From positions 1,254,001 through 1,318,000 of the forward strand of contig CAJHZI010000478.1 in the NCBI GenBank assembly GCA_905160935.1: a stretch of DNA of 64,000 bases, read 5' to 3'. Numbering within the stretch: the stretch's first letter is position 1; the number at the start of each line of letters is the position of its first letter. Source of the stretch: Enchytraeus crypticus (Eukaryota > Annelida > Clitellata > Enchytraeida > Enchytraeidae). The notes below the pieces were generated by a model that was not told the DNA's origin, did not search any database, and was given only the letters and a program-made list of their open reading frames with translations. The position numbers and the translations under genes were made by a program. This document shows, piece by piece, positions 23,545 to 35,900 of the stretch.

Positions 23545-24862
23545 TGGAAATGTGTGATCAGTTTAAAGTAAATGTGTGATCAGTCTAAGGTAAATGTGTG
23601 ATCAGTCCAAAGTAAATGTGTGATCAGTCTAAGGTAAATGTGTGATCAGTTTAAAGTAAATGTGTGATCAGTCTAAGGTAAATGTGTGATCAGTCTAAAG
23701 TAAATATGTGATCAGTCTAAAGTAAATGTTTGATCAGTCTAAGGTAAATGTGTGATCAGTCTAAAGTAAATATGCGATCAGTCTGAAGTAAATGTGTGAT
23801 CAGTCTAAAGTAAATGTGTGATCAGTCTAAGGTAAATGTGTGATCAGTCTAAAGTAAATGTTTGATCAGTGTAAGGTAAATGTGTGATCAGTCTAAGGTA
23901 AATGTTTGATCAGTCTGAAGTAAATGTGTGATCAGTCTAAAGTAAATGTGTGATCAGTCTAAGGTAAATGTGTGATCAGTTTAAAGTAAATGTGTGATTA
24001 GTCTAAAAATGTAAATGTGTCAGGTGTAAAGTAAAATGTCGTGATCCGTCTAAGGAACATGGTGATCAGTCCAAAGTAAAGTGTGATCAGTATAAAGTAA
24101 TGTTGGACGTATAAGGTAAATGTTTGATCAGTCTGAAGTAAATGTGTGGTCAGTCTAAAGTAAATGTGTGATCAGTCTAAGGTAAATATGTGATCAGTTT
24201 AAAGTAAATGTGTGATCAGTCTAAGGTAAATGTGTGATCAGTCTAAAGTAAATGTGTGATCAGTCTAAAGTAAATGTTTGATCAGTCTAAGGTAAATGTT
24301 TGATCAGTCTGAAGTAAATGTGTGATCAGTCTAAAGTAAATGTGTGATCAGTCTAAGGTAAATGTGTGATCAGTTTAAAGTAAATTTGTGATCAGTCTAA
24401 AGTAAATGTGTGATCAGTCTAAGGTAAATGTATGATCAGTCTAAAGTAAATGTTTGATCAGTCTAAGGTAAATGTGTGATCAGTTTAAAGTAAATGTGTG
24501 ATCAGTCTAAGGTAAATGTGTGATCAGTCTAAAGTAAATGTTTGATCAGTCTAAAGTAAATATGTGATCAGTCTAAAGTAAAGTAAATAAATGTGTGATC
24601 AGTTTAAAGTAAATGTGTGATCAGTCTAAGGTAAATGTGTGATCAGTCTAAAGTAAATGTTTGATCAGTCTAAGGTAAATGTGTGATCAGTCTAAAGTAA
24701 ATGTGTGATCAGTCTAAGGTAAATGTGTGATCAGTCTAAAGAAAATGTTTGATCAGTCTAAGGTAAATGTTTGATCAGTCTGAAGTAAATGTATAATCAG
24801 TCTAAGGTAAATGTGTGATCAGTCTAAAGTAAATGTGTGATCAGTATAAAGTAAATTTGTGC
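23545..24862. repeat. 22-bp minisatellite at the 3' end of EEA1
   Basis: About 58-60 copies of taaatgtgtgatcagtctaa(a/g)g. Variants alternate at the aag/agg position and at tgtg/tttg, which suggests a higher-order pattern. A scrambled patch at 24005-24115 interrupts it. The array ends about 17 bp from the EEA1 stop codon (TGA 24880-24882), so it forms or occupies the EEA1 3' UTR. Confidence 0.95.
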
Positions 24863-24879
24863 CATGGCACTACGCTTCA

Positions 24880-25935
24880 TCATCGCTTGCTCAGCTCACT
24901 GTAACACGAGTCACAGACTCGCATGGGTTTCTTTGACGACGGAACCGATGAGGTTTTAGACGAACAGTCGTTGCAGAATATGTTTCCACAGTTACGACAG
25001 TGATGCTGCAAAACAGCCAAAGAAATGTCATTAAATAATTATTTAATGATATGACATTTAATATTTAATTAAAAATTGATATTGCAAAAATATCATTGAA
25101 ACATCAAATATCATTAAATATCGTTAAATACCAAATAGTATATTAAAAATTATTATTATTATTATTATGATTATTTTTATCATCATCTTCCCATAAATCC
25201 CAGTTTAACTAGGGTCGGGATACGAATAGACTTGATCCATTCGTTTAAGTTTTTGTAGCAATTTCTGGAGCCTAGACGCTCACCAACCGAATGCTTTTCT
25301 GACGTTGGATTAATATGAATATTTTCTTTTTAAATATTATTGTAAATATTGAAATATCATTAAAATATTAAATCTCCAAAACCTCTACGTCTCTATCTAC
25401 ATTTAGTTCAGATCATGCATAGTAGGTGATGATTTTTTACTTAAATAAAATGTAATTTTTTCTACTTTAGCATCAGCTTCCCGTCTTGAAACAAGTTAGT
25501 GATGGGAAGAACACTAGATTAAAACTTGCTGATCCGTTAAGATACTGATAAAAAGAACATACCGACTGCAATTACACAAATAATAATACAACCACTAAAT
25601 TAGGTATTTAATGTTATAAATTATTAAAATGAAAATGGAGGATCAAGAGCGCAGTATTGCGAGAAGCTCACCAAAAAAACAAAAGAACTACCCAAAAATG
25701 AAAAAAGACAGTGAATTATGATTTGGTAGAGTATAGATGAATTTCTCGCCAATTAGTAGTCATTTTGAAACATAATATCATAAATTAACTATATTGGGTA
25801 AAGAAGCAAGAGAATTAGACGAATGAATAGCATTACCTTACGCACAGTAACGGAGAAAGCCTTAGCGCAGGCTAAGCAAGCGTCCGCCTCTTCATCGGTC
25901 GCCCATTTCCTGCTCTGAGCCTGGTTGGTCGTTAT
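24880..25935 (-). CDS. EEA1: EEA1 exons 40-41: FYVE domain
   Basis: Exon 40 (25837-25935) encodes [20 protein letters not shown] then SVTVRK; exon 41 (24880-25005) encodes [11 protein letters not shown] to the stop. The signature FYVE elements are all present: WxxD (W1433), basic RKHHCR motif (1454-1459), RVC (1484-1486), and eight zinc cysteines 1442, 1445, 1458, 1461, 1466, 1469, 1486, 1489. The hydrophobic turret SVTV just before the basic motif is the membrane-insertion loop in human EEA1. PI3P binding is expected to be intact. The intron splits the basic motif between K and H. Confidence 0.95.
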
Positions 25936-26893
25936 CTAAATCATAATAGAATAACGTATTCTGATTGGTCGTTATCTAAGTTATCTAAATCATATTAGAA
26001 TAACGTATTCTGATTGGTCGTTATAATAATGCATTCAATATTGTCATCGTTTGGCCATTAGTCAGATCTCATTTAAATAATGACATGTGGTCGAGTTAAC
26101 TAAATCAACTTCGGTACGGTAACTTGCCGTATACTAATTCATTGTAGCGAAGCAAACTGTGTACTAAATAGTTGATAATATATTGATCATAGCAGTGATT
26201 AGATACAAAAATAAGCGTTAGACACGTAACCTTTCCCAGCTTTCTCTGTCAACTTGCAAGTCTTTAGAAATAATGTTATTGCAAGAAAAACTCATTACAT
26301 AATAATTTACTTTAAAATCAAACCATGGAGGATCATAAGGTTCACAAAAATTCTTTTTTAAAACCAATTTGCCGTGTTTTGCCTCGTCTGTACACTAAAA
26401 TCTTTACCATAACTGAAATTGTTGCATCGAAAAATATATTCACGGAACGGCTTTACCACGTCAAGATTTAAACTGTTTCAAAAACATATGATACGGAAAT
26501 AGACGCTAAACTTAGCTTTAGAGCTCTATATATGATTAACCTGTAAACTCTGATTCTCCCTGCCGAGTTCTTGTAGAGCAGCCTGAGTGTCTTCCAATTT
26601 GCGTCGATAATCCGTTATCGATGCCTTCAATTTAGTGCTTTCTCCCTCACTCGCTAGACATCTATATATGAGATATAACAATTTAGTGCTTTCTCCCTCA
26701 CTTGCTAGATATCTATATATGAGATACAACAATTTAGTGCTTTCTCCCTCATTCGCTAGACATCTATATATGAGATACAACAATTTAGTGCTTTCTCCCT
26801 CACTCGCTAGATATCTATATATGAGATACAACAATTTAGTGTTTTCTCTCTCACTCGCTCGATATCTATAAATCAGAGACAACATTTTTTAGT

Positions 26894-26933
<40 letters not shown>

Positions 26934-29900
26934 ACTCGCTCTTCTGGTACCCATCAAATAAGAGAAAACAGAGTTTAACACTTGCCAATAGTACACTAAT
27001 TGTGATTTAACCAATAATTAAACATAAAAATGACATTAAATAAATTCATTTATGCACAATTTACAAATAATGCAATACTTCTCAATACATAATTGTCTAT
27101 TACTCTCCAAAATAAAAAATTGTTTTATAGGCTTATAAAAAATTGGCTTCCCGCAAATTTCGGTATATAATAAAAATACTATTTACTAAGTTAACAACGT
27201 TTAATACTACAATCCAATATTAGCTAAGACTGTAATCTGTTTAATCTGTATCTATATATAATAATATTACTCTACTTGCAGCATTGATATACCAACAGTC
27301 TACAAAACCATAAATCAAAACAATGAATAAACACACTCATTATAATGTTTTGTAGACTTACATTTGATTATATTATAGTTTCATTATATAATTATTTTAA
27401 ATATTATTTTATTCAAATATAAAATTAGTATCATACAAAACAACGTATCATAAATTTAAACGCATACTAAAAACATTTCTCAAACATTCATTGAGAACAT
27501 TTATTGAAATAACAAAATGTAACTCATCGTGAATGAAAGAATAGTACTAAGCCAAACCTTTCAAGTAATGCTTTTCTTTCATCATTATTGTTCTGTAGCT
27601 TTGCTTCTAATTCTGAAAAGATTACCATTACATTCTGTTAAATGATTTAAATGCGTTTATTTATATTTGTAAAAATTATCGAAAGTCACACAGCTTTTAT
27701 TCTTAAAAAATCCAACATTATGAAAAGGGCTACAAATAAACTTCGCTATATGAAATACTAATATTTAGATTTAAAAGCAAATCCAATTTATTGCATTACT
27801 TTTAAAATTATATTTACCACAAACGCATTATGTACAGTAAATGCATATTATAGAGTTTAGTAGCGATACAACATACCAATAAAATATGTTTGAAAAGATA
27901 AGAACAGCTAGACCCCATAAAACGCAATAATAATTATTTTATAAAAATGTGAAATCAACTAATTCAATACAATAATAAAATACTTTCTAAAGCGCTTTAA
28001 AAATCTAGCCCACCATAATAAAATATTTTCTCAAACGTAATAAGGAAAATTTCATCAAAACTTCGCTTAATAAGATCAGTAAGAGTTTTAAGAAAGGGGT
28101 GAGAAGAAGTAAAAAATCTGAATGTGATAGATAATAAACTCTGAATACCATCATGCAATCACACTCTATTTTAAAGAAGTGGTTCCACTTATCCTTAACA
28201 GTTGAGCAATCTCAGATGATATTTACCGATTTATTGACCGTTTCCACTACACTTAAGCCCGCTCATTTGACACATTTCTACGAACGTCAAACTAGTACAT
28301 GAGCTTTAATATCAGCGTAGATACCTACCTAGACGTTCCTGAATTAGGCCATCTTTGATTTTGTCAGCCTCCGCGAGTTTCTGAGCCGATGACGTCAGCT
28401 CAGACCTGAGCGTAGACATGTTTTCATTTAGCGTGCTCACTTCAAGCTGATGGCGTGTTATACTGTTATCCAGATCTCTCTGTAGCGCCTCTCTCTTTTC
28501 TATCTCTAGGTTCTAATTAAACAACGTTTACATTATATAATGATCAAAGAACGCAGAGTTTATATTAAACGACGGTCATAGTAAACAAACGGTAATATAA
28601 AACTAAGTTCATATTACAAGATATTCATAGGAAACAACGCTCATAGTAAACAACGTATATGTTAAACAATTTTCATGATGAACAATGTTCATATTAAACA
28701 ACGTTTATATTAAACAACGTTCATATTAAACAACCTGAAAATTAAACAACGTTCATATAAAATATTCTTACAGAATAAATATCAACCAACCACTTTATCG
28801 ACTTTGAGGTATTTGTAGTATTTATATAATTATTCATATTTACAGTACAATTTGTCCACCTCATGATACTGTTGCATTGTGCACACATCGGATATGTATA
28901 TTTATTCAACGATTGTTTATGTATTGAGAACATCGCCAGACTTCGCCACTGGCTGGAGCCAGTGGCAAAGTCGTTAAGATAATCGACCGCGGATCAGTAT
29001 GTGCGGGTTCAAATCCTGGGCTCGCCCGTCACTGACATCGCTTTCGAGTGAGGAAACTGACGTTAACCTTAGCTTTACCAGCTTTTAACAGATGCCATCT
29101 TAAATCCAAGAACAGAACAAGTAACAAAGAAAGAAAATTTTCCTTACCATCTGCTTCTCTGAAGCAGAAATTTGTTCGACAAGTTTCTTTTCCTTTGATT
29201 CCGCATCGTTTAGCTTTTCCTCAAACTCTTGCTTCGCCTGTTTAAAACACATAATATTAAATTAGACAGAACTTAATGCATTCAACAATAACAACAAAAA
29301 CAACAATTAGAGTGCTACTGTCATCAATGACAACATCGAGCACTATTGAGACAAAATCAAGCCAGCGAGCAAAAAGATGGTCCAAAACGGTGCAAATTCC
29401 AAAATCCAGATAATCAGTCCAAAGTACAGGATATTAAAGAAAAGGAGGTCTAGGCTCAGGTCGCTGCTCATGGACACTGGATGGAAAATATGTTTGCAAT
29501 CCAACTCAAATTACACTGATCGGTAATAAAACATATAAAAGCAAACAAAACAAAAGACAGTCAAGATTAAGTTAACCAGTAGGCCTATAGAGTAAGCTGA
29601 ATACTACAGATTAGTGAAATCATCATCATCATCATCACCATCTTCCCTAGAATCCAAGTTTAACAAGGGTCGGGATATGAATAGATCTTCTCCAGTCCTC
29701 TTTGTCCCACACCAAGCACAATATACCCATACCATTCCATTCGTTACAGATTAGTGAAATATTCTAGATTAAATTAACAGAGTAGATAGCAGCTTGGCAG
29801 AGCAAGTTATGTTAAACAATACAAATTAATATGAATAAATTTAGCAAACGTTATAACTTATTTTGCTAAATTTATTGCATATTTTTGTATTGTAACACTA

Positions 29901-32900
29901 TAACTAATTTATAAGAACTAGGACACAGTATTTTACCGATTCCAGACTCTCTCTCAGAGCCGTTAATTCCCCTGACATCTGATGCCTCACTTGTTTCAAC
30001 AGATCACTGGTAGCTTCATGCTCAGTCTTCTCCTGCAACAATTAGAATAACACGTAAAGAATAAATATGCGCAACTTGACAAATTAATTAATTAAAGTTA
30101 ACGTTAAATTATATTTTACCGAAAGGATTGACTTATAGATATGATGTGGGGCAGAGAGGAATGAAGAAGGTCTATTCATATCCCGACCCTGGTTAAACTG
30201 GAATTTAAGGGAAGATGATGATGGTGATGAAGGTGACGAACATTAAATTATATTTAAATGTACCTATAAATACAGATTTTGCTTATTTGAGAAAAGTTTA
30301 CTTTTAAATATACATGTTCATTATGGTTTTGAAATATGCTATTTAACTAACTACATGTAGACTAGCAACATTTAATAGAAGCTAAAGACACCCAGCTACA
30401 GTACAGATTACAAAAGTTTAATTATTACTGTTCCTTACAGGCAACATGCCACAAATACGACAAACTACGAATAAGAACTCGATTACTTTGGTCTAGTAGA
30501 CAAGTACGCTAAAATCTACTGATGAAGTGGGTTTAACGTCAACGTCAGAAACCCAACATGCTTCTCTTCAATACGTTAGGTGTACCGATGAACCGTTGTA
30601 CCCTAACACCCGACCATCGTCGTGTCAGGCCCAACAGACCAACAACCAAAGTTATCAATGCTGAGGTTGAACAATTTAATTTTAAAATGTCTAAAAGCTA
30701 CAATTTAGTACCAATGAATCCGCTCAATTAATCCACATTGAGTTCCATCACGTGACGAAATAACAATAAAAAATTTGCATGACTGGCGTGCAGCATTCCT
30801 TCAAATAGAAAACAGTAACAATAGTATCAACGGCAATTATAATTAGGAGGATAAGGATGATAATAGGAAATATTTCAGGATATACTAATAGAATTAATAT
30901 TAACAGACCAACCGTGGGCAGAAAGTGTCGTGCCGTGAAAGGGGACAAAGCACTATGATCCAAACCAAAATCAGAAAGGGCATTTGGTTGATGAGCCCAT
31001 AGGCTCCAGAAAAAGCTAAAAAAATTCTAAATGAATGAGGAAGTTCTATTCATATCCTGACCCTAGCTAAACTGGGATTCGCGAAGAGATGTTGATGATG
31101 ATGATAAATTTAAAGATATGCATAAAAATTGAACAATCAACCAACACAGCGCCATTTTCAAAAGCTCTTGAGATTATCTTCAAAACAATTATATCAAAAT
31201 ATTATTCTACATATTTACAGAAGTTCATTTTTTACTGAAATAACAACAACAACATACGAGCGTTAATTGTTTCTCCACTTCATTCAGTCGACTTTCTGAG
31301 GCTTCCTGAATAAAATCAGATGCTATATTATACCACATCATATTTATACGAGATAAAGTCTTAACTTAAAGTGCAAGAGAAAATAACTCCAGGTGTAAAT
31401 TCTTATAGAAAAGATTTCTTGTGGATGATATTAGTAATACTGAATATTACAAGAAAATCTAATCAAGTGGTTAAGGTAAAAATTGGTGGGATCAGAAAAT
31501 CTATAACACTAGCAATAACAAAAATATCAATTATCAACCTAATTAAAAATAGCAGAATAATATTAATATACAAAACGCGTATATAAATATATAAAAACTC
31601 AAGTAACTTTTATATTAGATCAATAAATTGTAAAGTTATGGTAAACTCTCAAATCGCTATAGTTTAATATCGTTTGAAACAGCACTCAAATAGTTTAGTA
31701 ATATATAATTTTAAATTAAAATCATGACAACAGTTTTAAATCGAGACATTTTAATAGGACATTCAATACAAAGTACTAACCTTAGCGGACAGCAATTGAT
31801 TTTGAGTGTCTTCCAAATCCACCAGTTTTTCTTTGCTAACTCTTAACTCTTCACTCAATACAGTTTTCTCCTGTGAAAACCAACATCAATAAAATAACTG
31901 CACAGGCGTCTAGTGGAAATAATTTAAACTTTACACCATAAACATATTTGGACTGCTCTCCATGAAGGTTGTCTCAGTCAAGTGAGTGCGTCTACGTTTC
32001 TTATGGAGACAAAAGTCTGCATTTTTACTCTTCTCGATTGAGTTACACTGACGATAGCTGTAGTCGAACATTTGGTTCTGAAACTAATTAATCAATTCGT
32101 ATAACTAATTAATCATTTAGAATAACTAATTAATCAATTAGAATAACTAATTAATCAATAACTAATTAATCAATTAGAATAAATAATTAATCAATTATAA
32201 AGTATGAAATTATAATCTGTTATTCTTCATATTAAGAGTGATTTCAGATTTAAACAGTTACCAAAATAGAAACTAATCTTGCTTGCTTTATATTTATGTG
32301 AATAGCAACATAGGGAAGTAATAATAACCATACACGTGAAGATGCTTGAAACAACGTTAGTAGTGCTGATTACGAAAACGTCTTCCATATGCTTAATTAA
32401 TACTTTAATACGACAGAGATTGACCTACTTATATCCTACTGAAACTTGAACTTTAGACCTTTTGTTGCAGAGCAACTCATTTTTTATTGAACTCTTTCAC
32501 TCTTTATCACAGTAGTTAATTATCGAAATTAGTTGGATAAATTCTGCCGAAATCATTTAGAAGCAATTTCGAGCTGTTCCTCTAGAGTTCATTATAGAAT
32601 TATAAATTTAGAATCTATTGCAGAGATTTTTCTACCTGATTTAGCTGATCCAGCTGTTGTGTTAATTCAGAGAGAACCACTCCATGATTAGCAGTTTCTG
32701 TTTTTAGCTGCTCTTCCAGATCTCTCAAGTCTTTCGACATCTTACTGGAATTCATCTGCTCTTGCTTTAACAAATACAACAAATGTACCCGTTTAGCATG
32801 CATTTATCCAAAATCATCGGTTAGCAAATGAATTAATGTGGTTAAATGCAATTAAAGTCTATTTCGCTATCTGCGGCGGATGTTTTGGACATCTAGTAAG

Positions 32901-35900
32901 GAATAAGTCCCAAGCCAGCCACTGCTACGTAGAACTACAATGTATTATCATTCTTTCATTTTTAAAATATTATTTTCTGCCTGAATCCCTACTCTTACGA
33001 GTTTTTGTTGTTTAGATAGTTATCACTTCAATAGTCTTTGAAGATTTTTATAACTATTTAATACTAAAATTTTATTTTCAACATGTTTTATTACGTTATT
33101 CACTAATTACAATTATTATTTGTTACTAATATTTTAAATTTTATTTATAATATTTCATTATAATTTTATTCTATGAGAGTATTTTCTGACATAAATTAAT
33201 TTAAAAAATAAAAAAGAATCAGAATATAATAATTGGTGGAGACTATAATGTGAAAACAGGTGATAGCTACAAATTTTTATTGGCTAAATATGTGCAACTT
33301 ACTGTTATGCATATTTAGCTAATATCTTTTTGTAGAAATCACCTGTAATTATCACATTACAGTCTCCACCAACTATTTTATTTTGATGTTTTTTTATTTT
33401 TGAAATTAATTTATGTTCAGAGATTATTTAAGTTCAGAGACTATTTAACTAATAGGCTGAGAAAATATAAAGTCATTAACTTATATGCTTTTGAGACAGG
33501 AAACTAACGTTAAACTTGGACTTTTAACGTGAAATTAGACTAACGAAGTTGACTTTTAAACATGCCATAACAATTAATACCTGTATAAGGCTTGATAGGT
33601 TGGCTATTTCTTCCAGTTTTGCACTCAACTGAGCTTGCACTCCAACATTCTCGGTTTTCAATTCGGTTATCTAAACAGAAAGAAGGAAGAATAGGACGGG
33701 ATGTTAGACAAGACAGTTGCATGTCATCACTTATATTTAACATTTAGTTAACATTGAAGCAGGAATATAATTGAAAGAAAATTTTACAGAAGTTGTTAGA
33801 CAAGGCAGTTGCATGGCATCACTTAAATTTAACATTTAGTTAACACTGAAGCAGGAATATAATTGAATTTTTTTTTCACAGAAGTTGTTAGACAAGGCAG
33901 TTGCATGTCAACACTTAAATTTAACATTTAGTTAACATTGAAGCAGGAATATAATTGGAAGAAAATTTTACAGAAGTTGTTAGACAAGGCAGTTGCATGT
34001 CATCACTTAAATTTAACATTTTGTTAACATTGAAGCAGGAAGAAAAATTGGAGGAAAATTTACAGAAGTTCTAAGATTTACCATTGGTCAAAGTATGAGT
34101 GCTAGTATCCAATTCTGTATACAGAAAATGATTGATGGTCTGAACAGTACTGCATTAAGGTGTGAAATGAAAATTGACATCAAGAAAACCAAAGTGATGA
34201 GGATGAAAAGGAAGATTCAATATATAAATAAACCGTACGACGTTAGAATAAGTAAAAGTGTCAGATATATAGGACATTTGATAAAATGGGAATATGGGAA
34301 ATGTGGAACAGAAATAAAATGAAGAATTTTTAAAGCAAAAGAGGCCTTCAGAAGGAGGAAAAAACTACTAAGAAAAAGTTTGAAAAAATCCATGAAGATA
34401 AATAATGCAAGACTTTAGTGTGTACCACATTCCTGCACAGTTGTGAATCATGGACGTTAAGAAGTAGGATTTTAGACAACTGATATTAATATAATACAGA
34501 ATTATGATATTAATATAATTCAGAAACAAAGTAGAAATTCTATATGAATATACCATCTTTACATCCAAACTTATTATTGAAGAGTTTTGCGACAATAAAT
34601 AAGAATAAAATAACGGAACACTTAGAATACTGACCTCTGATAACCGCTGGTGTAACTCTTGCTTAACATCCGACAGATTTTCGTTCAGTAAATCTTTCTC
34701 GGATTTTAACTCCGTCGCCTAAAACATACACGCATAAAGCATACAAGCGTGTGAATTGATCTGTAGTGATGTGCGCTGTGGGGACGTCCCTGACATCAAC
34801 CCTGGATGAGGAAACGGACGTTAAACCTTTATTATTATTATTATACAATTGTGTGAAGAAGGAGCATCATTAGAGAACAGTGTTCATGAAAATTAGAGTT
34901 AAATGAATTCAGAGCATTAGAGTATCTGTCGTAACTTAAATACATAATACTGAATACGGTATATACATAATAATTTAAAATTAAATTCAACATTGAGAAC
35001 AAAATGGCTGAAAGTATTACAACATAAGACAACTCTTGTCTAAAGCGGTTTTACACACCAGTTAAAAACCAGTTTAAACCAGTTTCAGTTAAAATGTTTG
35101 GCTGTTTTATTTATATCATGTCATTTATATATCTGTCATTTATATGCCACAACAAAGATTTTTATAAGCGTAGTTCACTAGAATTAAATTCGATTGTTTT
35201 ACATACAATTTAACATTTGATAATAGAAATAAAACCTCTTTTAGCAATTCTTCCTCGCGCTTCGATTTAACAGCCAAATCTTCCTATATTTATAACAAAA
35301 TTATACATAAATATAAAGTTACATAATATTAGAAAATTATAACAAACATCCATTATATAGCTTTATTGTCAATATGTTTAATAAATTTTTAAGGATTCAA
35401 TACGACGACGATGTTTGAGCATAAATAAAATCTATTTATATGCGTTTCAAATAATTACTAAAATTAATTAACTTTTATCAGTCAATACATAGTAGATTAA
35501 ATTTTCAAAATCTCTTTACGGCTTACCTGTTAACTCCTATAACAAAATCAAAAACAAATACTGCAATGGAAAAATGCAAAATTCCCAAACCTGGATCATC
35601 TTCAGGTTCACAATCGGTTAGAATTACGACTGTAATGCAGAATTTACAGCAGATTTATATCCTGCTTACACGTACATGTACAAGTTTGATGGCCAAGTTC
35701 GCAACCCGTGTATATAATAAAGGCTAACGGCTAAAGACAAGTTTAACGTCAGTTTCCTGTCTAGTCAGTGACTTTCCTTCGAGAAAAGACGGGCAGTTGT
35801 CACTGACACTTATGCTTACTATTTATAAAATCAAATAACGGGAACGGGGGGGGATTTAGCGCACTCAGTTAAGCTGCGCGTCAGTTTAAAGTAGTAAAGC

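Noticed and set aside
23545..24862. CRISPR-like array because of regular short repeats
   Set aside because: The repeats are continuous with no unique spacers, and the genome is eukaryotic; it is a minisatellite.
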